Below, piece after piece: positions 47,192 through 61,079 of a stretch of 64,000 nucleotides of DNA. Made by a program: the position numbers and the translations under genes. Within the stretch, counting starts at the first letter, position 1. Each line of letters begins with the position of its first letter. Below the pieces are notes generated by a model. That model was given only the letters and a program-made list of their open reading frames with translations. It did not search any database and was not told the origin of the DNA. Source of the DNA: Zeus faber (taxonomy: Eukaryota; Chordata; Actinopteri; Zeiformes; Zeidae); contig OY482865.1 in assembly GCA_960531495.1 (NCBI GenBank), positions 11,182,518 to 11,246,517 of the forward strand. The letters are read 5' to 3'.

Positions 47192-47759
47192 TGTCATGGA
47201 GAAAACCCCACTCTTAGCTTCTTTCAACAAATAGGCAGCACTTGAGGTAAATTGGATTCACAGATAAGACTCTTTATTAAGAAATAACCATTCTGAGTGA
47301 GGTCTGCAGAATACACTCAAAAAGTCTTTGGTTTACAATGTTGTAAATTCTTCTCAAAGCATTGACTCCTTCTTGCCTTCCTATTTTTCTGAGCTAAACA
47401 CCATATAGAGATAATTACTTAGGACCCCACTCTGCCCCTGAAAGAGGGGACAGGTCACTCAAAGTAGGCCCCTCACTCTGCTTTACAGAGGCCTCTGTAG
47501 AGACATGCATTCGCTCTTATTTATATTGTATGAATACATGGTTCATATTATGTCTAAATAAGTAATATCTTACTCATATTATGTCCAAAATGTTATATCT
47601 GATTTTCATAAACATCATTATATCTGATTCCCCAAACCTCTGCATTCCTTGTCCACAGGTGATTGGTGAAGGGAGCAGCCTTCCTGCCTTCCACATCTGC
47701 TTCTAATTGTGGCATACTCAACACATAGACATGTTTACTTATTTAGTGATTCCCTTACA
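47192..47759 (-). mobile_element. solo LTR, 568 bp
   Basis: The plus strand runs from TGTCATGG to CCTTACA, giving TGT...ACA termini. GGTG flanks both sides (47188-47191 and 47760-47763). Read on the minus strand it has a TATA-like AATATAAATAAG about 235 bp in and an AATAAA about 490 bp in, in the order U3, R, U5. No internal region or second LTR is present. An intact 4-bp duplication suggests a modest age. It is a retrovirus- or Gypsy-type fossil, with the exact family unknown. Confidence 0.75.
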
Positions 47760-47763
47760 GGTG

Positions 47764-49567
47764 GAGGGCGCAACACAGGACGCAAAGCAGGCGGCAAGGC
47801 AGGTGGGGCAGGAGGGGTGGGCTGTATTTATTTATTTTTATTAAACCTCACAATACATTGTTTCCCTCCTCTGCAAACGGAATGTGTGAATGCGCTCAAG
47901 GAGACGAGGGACACCCCAACGTGCGCCGTGTGCGACTTAAGGGAGAGACCGCCCCGATATCGAGAGTGTCTCAAAGGCTGGTAACCCATGAAGCAAATTT
48001 GAGCTCAAGCCAAAATAGAAAACCGCTAACACGATGCCGCGTAAAAGCGAGGTTCATTTATGCGGCGCGGATGCAAAAGGTGGAGTCGAAATGAATAGGC
48101 CTGACGTGACGGATGATTATCGTTTTAATTCTGTCACGTCTGCCCGTCACCGTACAACACATGAGCGCTTTATCCAATTTCCTGCTGGTTCTGGAAAGTG
48201 GTGAGAAAGCTGTATTTGAGTTGACATACGGTACCTTATATACTCTATTATGTTCCCGGTGGGTTTTCTATTGTCACGGCTTGCACAGCGATCGACAACT
48301 CCACACTTGCCTCTCGTGACATTTTTTTTTTTTTTTTTCTAGCCGAGAGACGTAAGCTGAGAGAAAACACAGGTCGAATTAGGATACAAGGAAAAGTCAC
48401 TTAAGGTCATTTTATTTAAAAAAACGTATACATGATAACAAAAGGCGCTGAAGCTGCTGACGATTCGAAACTGTTCACCGTTATTTCTGTGTGGAATACC
48501 TTCTTCTTTTTTATTCACACTTAACTCTGTCCTTTGAAGAAACGTTTAACCACTGTTCATTTTCTCCCATTATTTAAAAGGCGATCCTATCAAAGATCGA
48601 TCCATGTGACTTTGCGGCAGGTGTGTTATAAATGTTCTGTGCCAGCACGGCTGAGGTGGCGATAATGGAGCTTCACCTCAGGTAGCTTAGTCTGCAGTAT
48701 TCTACCATCTCTGGCTTTTTCCTTTAAATTATAATTTTTTTTTATCGCAGATACCAAATGTAATTATGGTGTTAGCTTTACGACTCAGATAAGAGCGGTG
48801 CAGCGCAAAGAGGATCGGATGTCGAGCGTCGGTCTTGCCGTCGCGGGGTCCGTCCGCCCCGGACGCTTGAATTGCAAATTCTAAATGGCCGGAGCAAGTT
48901 CGTGCTGAATTTGGATGTTAAGTTGGAGATTGGAAGCGCAAGTCCCTCGTCCGTCGTGGAGCGCCGAATGACCATGCTGAAGATCTTCTCCCCAGGCGTG
49001 CGAGCAAAGAAATCGAGAGACGAGTTAACGGAACGCGGGAAGTGGAATCAGGACGATGGTAATGGCGGAATGGACTGTATACGGGAAAGCGGAGAGGACA
49101 AAACAAAATGTATTTTTTTCCATTCACGCGGCATCTGAGCCTGCCCCGTAAAGGATAATAACCTCACGGAATAACCCGGAGAGATATAATGTCCACCAAG
49201 TTTGGGACTACATTGTATGATTTGCAGCATTTCATCTATAGATGCTGAGCTGAAGGCGGATATCGCAGTAAATACTCAGTATCTGTACCTAATATGTGAC
49301 TATCTGTAATAACATTCAACCTCAACTACCGGGATGTGGGAGGTAATCCGCCCAAGGCCAGTGGGATGAGGCGGACATCGGCCAATACCAGTGGTCTAAC
49401 CACATACGCTCAGATCGATGGCAGCGCTCGTGAGAATGTAAACTTTAGGATTTATTAGTCTGAGTGAAATAGGACCAGAAACCATTGGCTAAACATTTGG
49501 TCTCAATAATTTGGATCTGGAACCATTAGCATTAAAAGCTACTATCCACACATGTACACCCTGCGAT
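47764..49567. other. unassigned DNA
   Basis: T run at 48321-48340. A CpG-rich stretch at 48790-49060 contains an 88-codon open frame (48872-49138) with basic and acidic clusters but no family I recognise. No gene called. Confidence 0.35.
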
Positions 49568-49621
<54 letters not shown>

Positions 49622-49659
49622 CGTGTGTGTGTGTGTGTGTGTGCGTGTGTGTGTGTGTG

Positions 49660-49698
<39 letters not shown>

Positions 49699-49850
49699 GT
49701 GTGTGTGTGTGCGTGTGCCGGCGTGTGCGCCCACCCAACTTGCATTTATTTCCCTTTACAAATTCTGTTGTACTTCATCATCATTAATCTGTCCGTCTGT
49801 CTGTCTGTCTGACTGCTTGTCTGTCTCTCTCTCTCTCTCTCACTCACTCT
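49568..49850. repeat. (GT)n, then (TCTG)n and (CT)n
   Basis: A GT array of about 160 bp with periodic GC variants (49568-49729), a 60-bp spacer, then TCTG/TCTC repeats (49790-49850). Confidence 0.95.
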
Positions 49851-50149
49851 GTCATCAGCAGCTTGAAAGCGAGTCGGGGCAGGAAGAGCCAAAACCGTCC
49901 CAGCGGGGAGCCGCGTCTGACGAGCGGCGGGTTCAGCGATTCAGAGAAATAGAGACGAGTGGCGACGCGGCGACACACAAACGCAGAGTCTACAAACCCA
50001 AGCTTGCGCACGGGCACGCTGACGTGCACACAATCGTACAAACACACGCACAGACATAGATAACAGATAAACACGGAGAGATCATAAAGTTACACAACAC
50101 AAACACACATTCATCACACATACAGTACATAGTGTATGTACAGGTATGT

Positions 50150-50353
<204 letters not shown>

Positions 50354-51442
50354 TTAATATTTCTATCATTGTTCCTGTTTTCCATTGGTAGGATCTACAA
50401 TTTAATCTTTCGTTTTCAACTGTGTGTGTATGTGTGTGTGCAGGGATTATACAGTATGTATATGATGATATATGTTTGACCTCAGTATTGCAGTTCTTTT
50501 CATTTCTCTGGAGCCTGTAATATTCACACACATAGCTCTTTGCACGATCATGAGAACAACACGAAACCAAATGGTGCATGCAGCCATGTTGGATTTGAAC
50601 ATAACGCCTCCAGCGGCACTGGAGCGGCACATCTGTAGGGACCGCCTGCTCACTCGTCTTGCATGTGCCATTTGCTATTTGCATAAATAATATACTTTAT
50701 CGCTAAGAACTTGTCAAAAACACATGGAAACAACCCTGGCACCTACTGTAATTGCACTTAAAGAAATTCAGAAACTCCTTCATGATGTCTTTTTCCAGCT
50801 GCGTTTAATTTTGAAGCAGTATTTTAAAGACAGCACCCAAGGATCGTGGATATGCGTGTGTGTGGGTTTAAATGTGGCGTGTGTTACAGGAATAATTTTG
50901 CTCATTTTCAGCTTCATTTCCTCATGTGGCTGTAGGGGTAATACTTCTATTACCTCCACAACACTAACCGATTTTGTTTGCGTGGTTGTAGCCGGCTTTC
51001 TTCCACCCCTGCTGGCGTTTTCCCCATGTCATCGGATGTCAGGAGAACCACAGGGAGCCCGCAGGGGTCCTCTGGGATCCTAACATATAAATTCCCTTTT
51101 TACTGTCGTTCACTCGGCTGTCGAACTTGACAGCCTTTCTCACTTCTCAGAATATCCGCAGAGAGGACATTATGGCTGATTTTGTTTTTTGTAAAGCGCC
51201 TTTCCCACTTGCACGGAAAGCCATAAACCCACTGGCAATGTTAGTGTAATGTGGGAAAATATGCCGGTGTGGATGTCCCGTAAAAGTCATTCCATACATT
51301 TTCCCACTCCCGACTTAGTATCACTTCCCAGAAAATGCCTTTACAGCTCTGAATGGAAGTGTGTGTGAATGGAAGCAGTGACATTGCAGGGACAAGCATG
51401 TAAAGTAGGGTTGAAGCCAAATCTGAATACTGGAAAAGCACA
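50354..51442. other. unassigned DNA
   Basis: No gene or element recognised. Confidence 0.4.
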
Positions 51443-51649
51443 AATACTGGGTTTTTACCCAGTATTGGTTCCTTATTTCGAACAAATATTTAAAAAAATA
51501 TTTGTTTTCAGGAAGAAAAAAAAACATTCAGAAAAAAAACATTCAGAAAAATGGCGAGTCCGAACAGTCGAGCTGAGCTGCAAAGAAGAGAAACTGACAC
51601 ACGTCCAGTCTCCAATATAGACCAGTCTCGACAGAGACTGGTCTATATT
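51443..51649. repeat. two hairpins and a short direct repeat
   Basis: AATACTGGGT/ACCCAGTATT pair around TTTT (51443-51466). ACATTCAGAAAAA occurs twice near 51527-51550. AATATAGACCAGTCTC (51614-51629) pairs perfectly with 51634-51649 around GACA. Confidence 0.9.
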
Positions 51650-51669
51650 TCTTTAAAATGCTCAGACCC

Positions 51670-52090
51670 CAGACGTGTCTTTTAGAGTTAGAGATGAGAG
51701 GGGCACTACATGGTGTATGCCAGTTCAGAAAAGTGTGTCACTGCTTCGAGTGCGGTGACATTGGCTGACATCGGGAACAAGAGCTTCACGTGATGACCTG
51801 CTGCAGCGCACTGGGAGCCGGGGAGGGAGCGAGCGGACGGGGAGAGGTAGAACAGGTGGAGAATCCTCCCTCTTCAGAGGCAGATAGTGTAGCACCAGTT
51901 GAAAATGGTCACGCTGACTTAATAACTTTGGGTTGAGGCTTATCGCGTCCGGGGGACAGGGGGCTCTGTCCCCGCTCCGTCAGCGGAGGGAACCGAGTCC
52001 GTCCGGGAGGGGCGGGGAGACGGGGAGGTGGAAACCGAGGCGCTGGTCTCTGAGAGCCAGGAGCAAAAACAAACCGATTCAGATTGTACG
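51670..52090 (+). pseudogene. LINE ORF1-like remnant with zinc-knuckle motif
   Basis: Three frames together carry pieces of one protein style. SFRVRDERG (near 51678) and HYMVYASSEK (near 51704) are in two frames. CHCFECGDIG (near 51738) is in the third, followed by NKSFT-like text. CFECGDIG is the front half of a CCHC zinc knuckle as in L1/Tx1-type LINE ORF1 proteins. An acidic Ser/Glu/Gln-rich frame (EALVSESQEQKQTDSD) ends near 52090. Frame changes and stops show it is long dead. The family is tentative. Confidence 0.45.
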
Positions 52091-53402
52091 TCCGTGGACA
52101 TAACGTACTAACTCTAATCCATTACGCACTGTATCCATAACAGTCATCTATGTGGGAACAGACTCCGTACGGAACTTCTGCATTAAAAAGGCAAATGTGG
52201 GAAGGACTACCTGCTGCCCTTGCTGGATATTTTTTATCCAGCCATGTTACGGATTCCATGTGGGAAAGCGGCTTAAGCGTTCAACCATACAGTGCAGCGT
52301 GGAAGATGTCCAACAAACAGAGGCGGAAGGTTCTGACAAATCACCCCCCGAGCAAGCGAAAGCACACAATATTTGGCGATGTTTCGGTTATTGGGCTTGT
52401 CCGGAGATGTCAACAGAAATTCACTGGGTTGCACTGAGACACTTAGGAATGCAAAAGTGACTCCTCGGAGTATTGGCACCGAGGACATAATCGTCAACTG
52501 TGTGATTTATAGCGCTTTGGTGAGAGTTCATCATTGAAATGTTGGACAACAAATCAAGCAAAGCCATTATTTTACCGTTCATCCAGTTTATATTAATTGC
52601 GCTCGTTGACCTCAGTCCACGATGTCACCCAACGGTATGCAAAGACTTGCTTTGCGCGAACCTACTTCAATTTTCACCATAACTCAAAGGTCGAGACCGC
52701 TCCGTCTCATTTATTAAGATGATTGAGAGTCGTTATGGATAAAAATAGAGAAAATGCAGTATTTTTAATTTACAATATCCTGATTTTCACTGGATGTTTT
52801 TCTAATGCCGCATTCAAGCTTAGTCGACGTACGACTGATTTACGATCAGGGTCCGTCTTTTAAAGGCCTCCTCTGAGCTTGTCACTGCTGTCGTTTTTCA
52901 TATCTTTCACTCTTCCTCAGCCCTCCACCCTTTCGTCCACACATAATAATAAACAAATAAAATGTTTCTTTTCTGAACGCTACACCTTCCTGCTCCTAAC
53001 AAACCCGCCTCCCCTTTGCCTGGGATGGGCTGGTCCGTGCCTCGTATTGGCACCACCACTTTGTTGGTCTTTTGCAGCACGGCCGCCAAGCGCAACAGGC
53101 AGGGGACGTCACCCGGGGTTGGCAAAGAACGAACTGACAGGCTGCAACACTCAGCTGGGAGTCAAGGCAACTGCCCCACACACACACACACACACACACT
53201 ACTTCCGCCACTTTACTCCGTCCAAGTTTCTTCAGACTGTTTTGCTCTTTGTCGGTTTCGTTATACGACACGTCGCATTGGCAGGAACTCAGTTTTACAC
53301 TGAGCTGTGACGCGATGCCCCCTGGTGAAGCACTTTGATTCAGCTTCAGCTGTTTTTTTTTTTTTTGTTTGTTTGTTTGTTTGTTTTTTTTCATTATTAT
53401 GG
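52091..53402. other. unassigned DNA
   Basis: 52140-52460 has two overlapping open frames without motif, possibly more LINE debris. A small CA run lies at 53177-53199 and (TTTG)n near 53350-53390. No gene recognised. Confidence 0.35.
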
Positions 53403-54040
53403 GATTTTAGGGGGTTCAGCTAGTTCAGAAAGCGGCGGCTCGGCTTCTTACCGGTTCCAAAGGACGACATCACATCACCCCGTTCCCGGCTTCTCCGAGC
53501 ACGTCCGGGTCTGACTCCAAGCTAGATAAAAAGTATGTTAACCTCATATGAGCCAGTGCGCAGCCTCGGATCCTAAGGCAGGGCCCTCCTGGCTATTCTA
53601 AAGTCTCGACTTAAAACTAAAGGCGACCGCGCCTTTTCCGTTAGTGCCGCTCGGCTTTGGAACGACCTGCCTGGGGAGATTCGGGAGAATCAGTGACTTC
53701 TTTTAAAGCGCTTCTCAAAAGCCATTTTTATAGATCTGCTTTTATGTGATGTGGCCCCCTTTCTTTACCTATTTTTTTATTTTTATTCAACTTATTATTA
53801 TTGTTAATTTTTTTTCCTTTTTATTAATTTTTCTGATATATCGTACTTTATCTATTTATTATTTTTTTGTTGTCTCTTCATCCACTTTTTAAATGGAATG
53901 AACTAATTTAATTCCTGTTTATTAATGTTCCTTTGCCTTTGAAATTCATGATCTGAGGACTCATCTTTTATTTCATCTGTCAGAGCAATTTGTAAAGTGT
54001 GTTTTTAAAGAGCTGTATAAATAAAGCCATTATTATTATA
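53403..54040 (+). mobile_element. L2-type LINE, 3' end of ORF2 and tail
   Basis: VQKAAARLLTGSKGRHHITP is encoded near 53429, and DRAFSVSAARLWNDLP then SVTSFKALLKSHFYR near 53630-53730. These are the C-terminal landmarks of L2-clade ORF2 proteins (aligned VQNAAARLLT..HITP and GDRAFS..APRLWNSLP in the family). The middle is shortened and a frame change precedes SVTSF. An AT-rich 3' UTR ends in TATAAATAAAGCC and ATT repeats, as L2 tails do. It is 5'-truncated and inactive. Confidence 0.82.
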
Positions 54041-55489
<1,449 letters not shown>

Positions 55490-55640
55490 CCTAGTCGAAC
55501 GAACACCCAGGCAAGGAAAAACTCCCAGAAAACTGCCGAGGGGAAAAAATGGAAGAAGCCTTGAGAAGGGGTCACAAAAGAAGGGATCCAACTTCCAAGA
55601 TGGCCAGGGTGCAATGGATGCAGAGTGGGAAACATATGAC
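55490..55640. repeat. dispersed fish-repeat fragment
   Basis: AGGCAAGGAAAAACTCCC, AGAAGCCTTGAGAAGG, AAGAAGGGATCC and GGTGCAATGGATG in this order are familiar from a dispersed teleost repeat. I cannot name the family or find its ends. Confidence 0.4.
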
Positions 55641-56288
55641 AAGTATTAGGTTACATACTACAGTATAGGATGCGTTATGTGTTACTAGGCAGTATGGTCT
55701 GCTATTGCCTGCCAACTAATATACCTCTTCAACGTGTGATATTTTGACACATATTTTGTTTGTTTTAAGGTCTGAAGCCCCAACAACCCGCACTCCAGCT
55801 TCATTCCTTATGCTACGATCCCATGCCTCCGAACTGCACTTGGATGTCTCCGTCCCATTTCCGTCCTCCCATCCCACCGCACCTCTTCTCGGCCTCCTTT
55901 GTTTTCCTCGTGTGCTGGACCTCGTGGCGCCTCCTGCTTGGGCGGCGCGGTGCCGATGATAACTCCCCACTTAGGAATAGTTTCCAGGAGCAGAACTATA
56001 CTCCACCTGGGGGTCAATTAGCCTTTGACAACTCATATGCTCCAGGGTGTGTGGGAGGCTTTCTGCAAGTGTGTGTACTCACTATGAATACAGAATGAGG
56101 CACTCGCAAGGCATATGGTCTTAGAGAGATGTGGGCAGAGGTGTTTGTGTGTGTCTGTATGTGTGTGTGTGTGTGTGTGCGGGGGTTAGTGGGTAGGTGG
56201 AGTCCGGATCTCACCAGTTTTAGAGGGTGGCCATTGTGCCAAGTGTGAGTTTTTCGGTTGTATGAGCATGTTGTAGAGAGTTTCATCG
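55641..56288. other. unassigned DNA with a short GT run
   Basis: GT run near 56157-56180. Overlapping short open frames without motif. Confidence 0.4.
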
Positions 56289-56640
56289 GCCCTGTTTACG
56301 CCTTGTATCGACATGCGTCTCAGGTGATCCGATCACATGTGGACAGCCCTAAATGCGGGCGCCAACGTACTCCGAGATGCATTGAGGACCCATTGAGAGC
56401 CCATCGCTGAGGCCGCGTTGAAGGACCGCCTCAAATGACGTCCGCTGGTCCATGCTCATCCCAGCACCAACTGCGTCATATTAAAGTGAAAAACAAGAAG
56501 AAGAAGCCACGACAGGCCAAAATGGATTCTGGTGGATGGAGTGCACGGGAGGCACGCTGTCTGGTTTCCATTTGGGCGGAAGAGTCAGGGCGACGGAAAC
56601 TGGAAGATTCATATCGCAACCTGACCAACTAATGAGGAGA
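56289..56640 (+). pseudogene. Harbinger-like element end with Myb/SANT fragment
   Basis: GGCCCTGTTTACGCCTTG, ACATGCGTCTCAGGTGATCC and GATCACATGTGGACAG at 56289-56365 resemble the terminal region of a fish Harbinger-type transposon. About 230 bp on, a frame encodes MDSGGWSAREARCLVSIWAE, then RRKLEDSYRN and a stop. W-x3-E-x-R-x-L-x-S-I-W plus LxxSYRN fits the first helices of the Myb/SANT-like protein these elements carry. Only the N-terminal third is present. The opposite terminal repeat was not found. Confidence 0.55.
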
Positions 56641-57484
56641 TTTCAGTCCGGTCGGGAAGTTGAGAGAGTCTCCCCGTTACAGAAGTGCATTTATTATTTA
56701 GGAGTAAAGTATTTACACAAAACATCCTTTTTTTTTTTTCCACAGCAAGGGAAAAAAAGGAGATGCAGCACAGGACACAGAGGGTTTCTTTTTGTTTTGT
56801 TCAATTGGGAAAACAAGTGCACCTAAAAATTAAAAACAGACTTTAATTTTATTTGTTTGTTCAGAGATGCGGGGAATGAGGATGCACAGTGGACCAGCGA
56901 TTGCTCCCCAGCCACTGTCCCGATCCAAGGCGGAACAGGACAGTCCCTTAGCTCAGTTGTGTTCAAAAAAATGTGTTTCATAAAAGTAGGAAACAGCCGA
57001 AAATAATTCCATCTGAAATAAAAACACAGGAAAATTGGCACAGTTATGGTCACGTTTAAAATTTTCCATATAAGTAAGAAAACCAGGAAAACAAATTAAA
57101 TCTGCTTGGCCTGGACCCTGCGCTGCTGCGTACAGCGCACGCGGCACCGATGTTTCATTTGATAAAGTTTTGATTTTGCGCCGAGGTCTTCGCATTCGGT
57201 TTTTAAAAATGACAAACGTGTTTGTTCGAACATCGGGCGGGGGAGTGCTTAAGGCTGTCAACTTGTGATTCATCTTCCAAAGTTTTTTTTTAATTTTGAT
57301 TAAAAAAAAAAACAATTAAATGAGTTTTTCAGCCATACTTGATATTGCATATGCACATACACGACATACAAATCATTATGCTTTACCAACAATTTGGCAG
57401 CCATCTTGCAGTACCCTTGAAGACCCCTAGGGGGCACGACACACAGGTATAAAGTGGCTGTTGTATAGGGTTTAGGTTTTTGTA
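56641..57484. other. unassigned DNA
   Basis: T run near 56727 and A run near 57301. No gene recognised. Confidence 0.4.
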
Positions 57485-57534
<50 letters not shown>

Positions 57535-57542
57535 TGAGTGTG

Positions 57543-57586
<44 letters not shown>

Positions 57587-57597
57587 TGTGCGTGTGT

Positions 57598-57664
<67 letters not shown>

Positions 57665-57700
57665 CGTGCGCGTGCGTGCGTGCGAGTGTGCCTGCGCGCA
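57485..57700. repeat. (GT)n with internal (GTGC)n block
   Basis: GT to 57535, a GTGC/GCGT block at 57540-57590, GT again to 57660, then GTGC variants. The TGCG tetranucleotide block sits between two GT blocks. Confidence 0.95.
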
Positions 57701-57709
57701 TAGGAGGGG

Positions 57710-58235
57710 ACGTCTTCCTCTCTCAGCAGGTGAGGGGAAACGGGGAGTGCGACGAGGAGGTTGGATAGGGAAGGAAACGATAGCGGCTTGAAGGAGAAGG
57801 ACACGCTGAGCAGGAGGAGGAGGAGGAGGCAGGTACAGGAGCGGGAGGGTGAAGTGGGGAGGCTGCTGAGAGCGAGACAATGAATATTGCATGAGCCAGC
57901 GACGTTGACGCGAGCGCCCCGTGACGCCGCGGGGGGGGGGGGTGGGGGCGACGACACTCGCACGTGAAAGCCGGAGTGAACCGAGCCGACCCGACCTGAA
58001 CCCGCTTCGCCGACGCGCTGAGCTGTTTCCCAAACATCGACCTCTTGTTCGGTTTCGTCACTCGCGCACGTTCCGGCAAAACGGCGCCCCCGCGCCGCGA
58101 CACCCCCCTGGCCCAGCGGGTACCCCCCCCCCCCCCCCCCCCCATGGCATGGCTTGCCACCGTTATCCTCGGATCCCCCAAACTCATTACGACGCTCTTC
58201 CTGCCGGCGACTGAGGAAATCAACCCCGTCCTGCG
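57710..58235. promoter_or_regulatory. CpG-rich segment
   Basis: CpG-dense sequence with a G run (57932-57941) and a C run of 21 (58123-58143). GAATATTGCATGAG lies at 57882 and ACGTGAAAGCCGG near 57962. Long open frames on both strands are typical of GC-rich DNA and show no domain. A CpG island is possible, but no promoter motif set or exon is recognisable. Confidence 0.35.
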
Positions 58236-58670
58236 ACCGCGCTAATTATGAGTCATTATGTACACCAGACTCAGCCCAAAACCCGCGCAAAGATAATGCA
58301 ATGTAAATGGGCATCTCTTGTTCAGCCGAGTGTGTAATGTGACCCGATAGGGGGGTTCGTTAACAACTATAGCTCTGCTGACAGCTGGTGCTACATGAAA
58401 GCGGAGGACATGTCGGTAACTCTACATCGGCGATATTGTTATGGCCGCGCACTTACAGCCAGATCTTGTGCGTAATCTCATTCACGGCGTGAAGAGGGGA
58501 GCGTTATTCCATAATAGTGTCAGTGTTTACGGACAATTACGGCAGATGCTTTTTTCCGCCTAATTGACAGGTCACAGGCGGCGCAGCGGCTGGAGCTGTC
58601 AACGTGGGTTTGATACTTCAATCTGCTGACTCTCATTGGTCAGGCTGTCCGTCTGTCCGTCTATCGGTCG
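58236..58670. promoter_or_regulatory. candidate conserved non-coding segment
   Basis: Non-repetitive, balanced sequence with GCTAATTATGAGTCATTATG, CTGACAGCTGG, GATATTGTTATGG, CCTAATTGACAG and CTCATTGG. Homeodomain, TALE-like TGACAG and CCAAT motifs are close together. Position next to CpG-rich DNA fits a regulatory role. Conservation is untested. Confidence 0.28.
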
Positions 58671-58994
58671 TCGGGCAGGTCTTCACGGATTTACATGTTC
58701 TCCCAGCGCCTGCCTGCACCTCTGCACTCAGCTCGTGATGGACCGCTCTACTGCTCCTGCTGTCGCCCCGCCTTCCAGCCACCATAATCTGTGAAACGCT
58801 CCAACCCCCCTCCCCGCGTCTCCGACCGGGACACGCGAGTGTGGAGGAAACGAATGCACGACCGGCTGGGTAAACGCACGGGCTATTAATTCAAAAAGAA
58901 CCTGAAAAATATATGATTCCGGTCCAGATTGCAAGGCGCACGGAAGCATTCGTCATTTTTACCATGAGTGAAGAGAGGAACGTGTGCTGCGTCG

Positions 58995-59052
58995 GGTGTG
59001 TGTGCGTGTGTGCGTGTGTGCGTGTGTGTGTGTGTGTGTGTGGGTGTGTGTG

Positions 59053-59082
<30 letters not shown>
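58995..59082. repeat. imperfect (GT)n microsatellite
   Basis: GT array with GCGT and GGGT variants. Confidence 0.94.
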
Positions 59083-59085
<3 letters not shown>

Positions 59086-59229
59086 ACATATCTCACCGCC
59101 GCGTCGCCGCATGCCTGTGTGAGGGCCCATTTATTCCAGAGTGCCACTGCGGCTAAGAGTAAACATGTTTGTTTGGTTTTTTTTTTGTTTTTTTTTGTTT
59201 TCATGTTTCTTGCCCCCCCATCCCTCGGT

Positions 59230-59600
59230 GACACCCTCGTTCCCCATGTTGAGCGAGGTATTTTTCCATCATCGTAACTCTCGAAACGGGCTCCACTCCG
59301 CTCGCTCGTCCGTCCGTGATGAATACGGGGGTCCTCACCGGGGCCCTCGGTCCATTCCGAGTGCTTGGAACAACGCGCCTCTCGAGCGGCCCAACGCCTG
59401 CCGTCGCGAGGCACGGCCTCCGAAAAATAGGGCTCAAGTCGCCTCTGCGCCGCTGCTCCAACGGACAGCGGCCCGGCGGAAGATTCTCACGGAGAGTCGG
59501 AAACCTTAAAAGGCTCCGACCCGTTGCGGTACGGAGATATTTTGTCCGTCCGAACGGAAGGAGCATCGACCGCTCTCCCTCTTTCCCCGGCATTAATGAG
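59230..59600. promoter_or_regulatory. CpG-rich segment
   Basis: Dense CpG, several short open frames on both strands and no recognisable product. It is part of a run of CpG-rich blocks from 57.7 to 61.8 kb. Confidence 0.3.
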
Positions 59601-60603
59601 TGACAGTGAATCTAGACGCATACATACATACAAACATAATAATTAAACATACATTAAATCTGCGTATTGCCCCGTCCGAAGTTGCAAATAATTGAAGGAA
59701 CTAAACATTTTTTTTGTTCCATCCACTCTCAGCCCCTGAGCCCCCTCTGAGAAGCTGAAATAAGACTGATCGCAGCAGATAGGGGAGTGAGGGGCTTAGA
59801 CCATCAGAAAGAGACGCGTAATTGGTTCCTCCAGTGCAGAGCTAACCTTGAACACATCTTCTAATATATTTTATCACATTATGGTATGTATTGGGGCTTG
59901 TATGGGGGCTTTTTTTTTTTTTTTTTTTACTTGATCCAAATTGATTCCTCGTTTACTGGGATCTCTGTTTACTGTATGCTTATCAAGAACAACAGAAATA
60001 CAGCAGACTGCAAAAAATAAAAAATAAATAAAAAGAGCGTGTGAAACTTTTATTACAGGGCTTAAATAATGACTTGCAGCCTTCATTGTGTAAACAAAAT
60101 AAATATAGACACGACCATAAATAAGCAGAAACTCAGCATATTGCTCCTATTTACTGCCATCATCCATCATATGACTTGCACCACCAAATAGCGCCAGCGG
60201 ATTCAGGTTTCTTATACTAACTCAGTCTTACCCACAGAGCCAAAAGCAATAATTCTGCAAATACATACACACATGCGTACACAAAATTTCATAATTACAA
60301 TTATATTTGTGCATTTCACTATGATATTCTCCAGAGGATAAATGTATTAGGTTATAATTGCACGCGTATCAGCTGTGGTTTCCTTGGCATTGTCGAAACT
60401 GTCGACTGTCGAAGGCCAGAGCTCTTGAATCCCATCAAAAGCTTTTAGTTAATGCATGGTGAAGGAGGAGTCCATCCCATAATATCATTCCTTTAACCGA
60501 TGGGATGCTCCCTGGCCTCCCTCTTTCCTAAGCCAGGGTCAACTTAAGTAATGAGCCATCATTTGGCAGTGTGTCTGGAACACACAGTATATCAATTCAC
60601 AGA

Positions 60604-60638
<35 letters not shown>

Positions 60639-60871
60639 AAAAACTATTCACATCAGGACAGTCCCACGTCATGTGCTCCACCAGGTTTTTTATTACATAA
60701 TGTACAAAGTGAGTTGAGGGTCAGTGTGCGTTGTAGTTGGCAGCCGGCTCTCTAAAGACTTGCCAAGCTGAGAATTAGAATTGCTTGAAGAAACTGATAT
60801 TGAGCCTGACCCATTTTTCCAATTTATCCCTGTTCATCTTCGAGGTTGGTATTCCATCCAGAGACTACTAC
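59601..60871. other. single-copy-looking DNA with T and GA runs
   Basis: A T run at 59911-59928 and a GA run at 60606-60636. 60130-60600 is balanced, non-repetitive sequence (contains TTTAGTTAATGCATGG and AATATCATTCC) and could be conserved. No gene recognised. Confidence 0.35.
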
Positions 60872-61018
<147 letters not shown>

Positions 61019-61079
61019 CCACATACAGCATATGGGGAGATAACTTTTTGCATATCTTTTCCAAATCTTTAATTCCATA

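Noticed and set aside
48872-49138. 88-codon open frame in CpG-rich DNA
   Set aside because: It looked exon-like (basic and acidic clusters), but I recognise no family and see no convincing splice sites. The minus strand is also open.
49511-50059. 182-codon open frame
   Set aside because: Its first half is a GT array (poly Val-Cys) and the rest has no motif. It is not supported as a gene.
57723-58223. 166-codon minus-strand frame, and overlapping plus-strand frames
   Set aside because: GC-rich DNA opens frames on both strands. A 21-base C run crosses the region. No domain.
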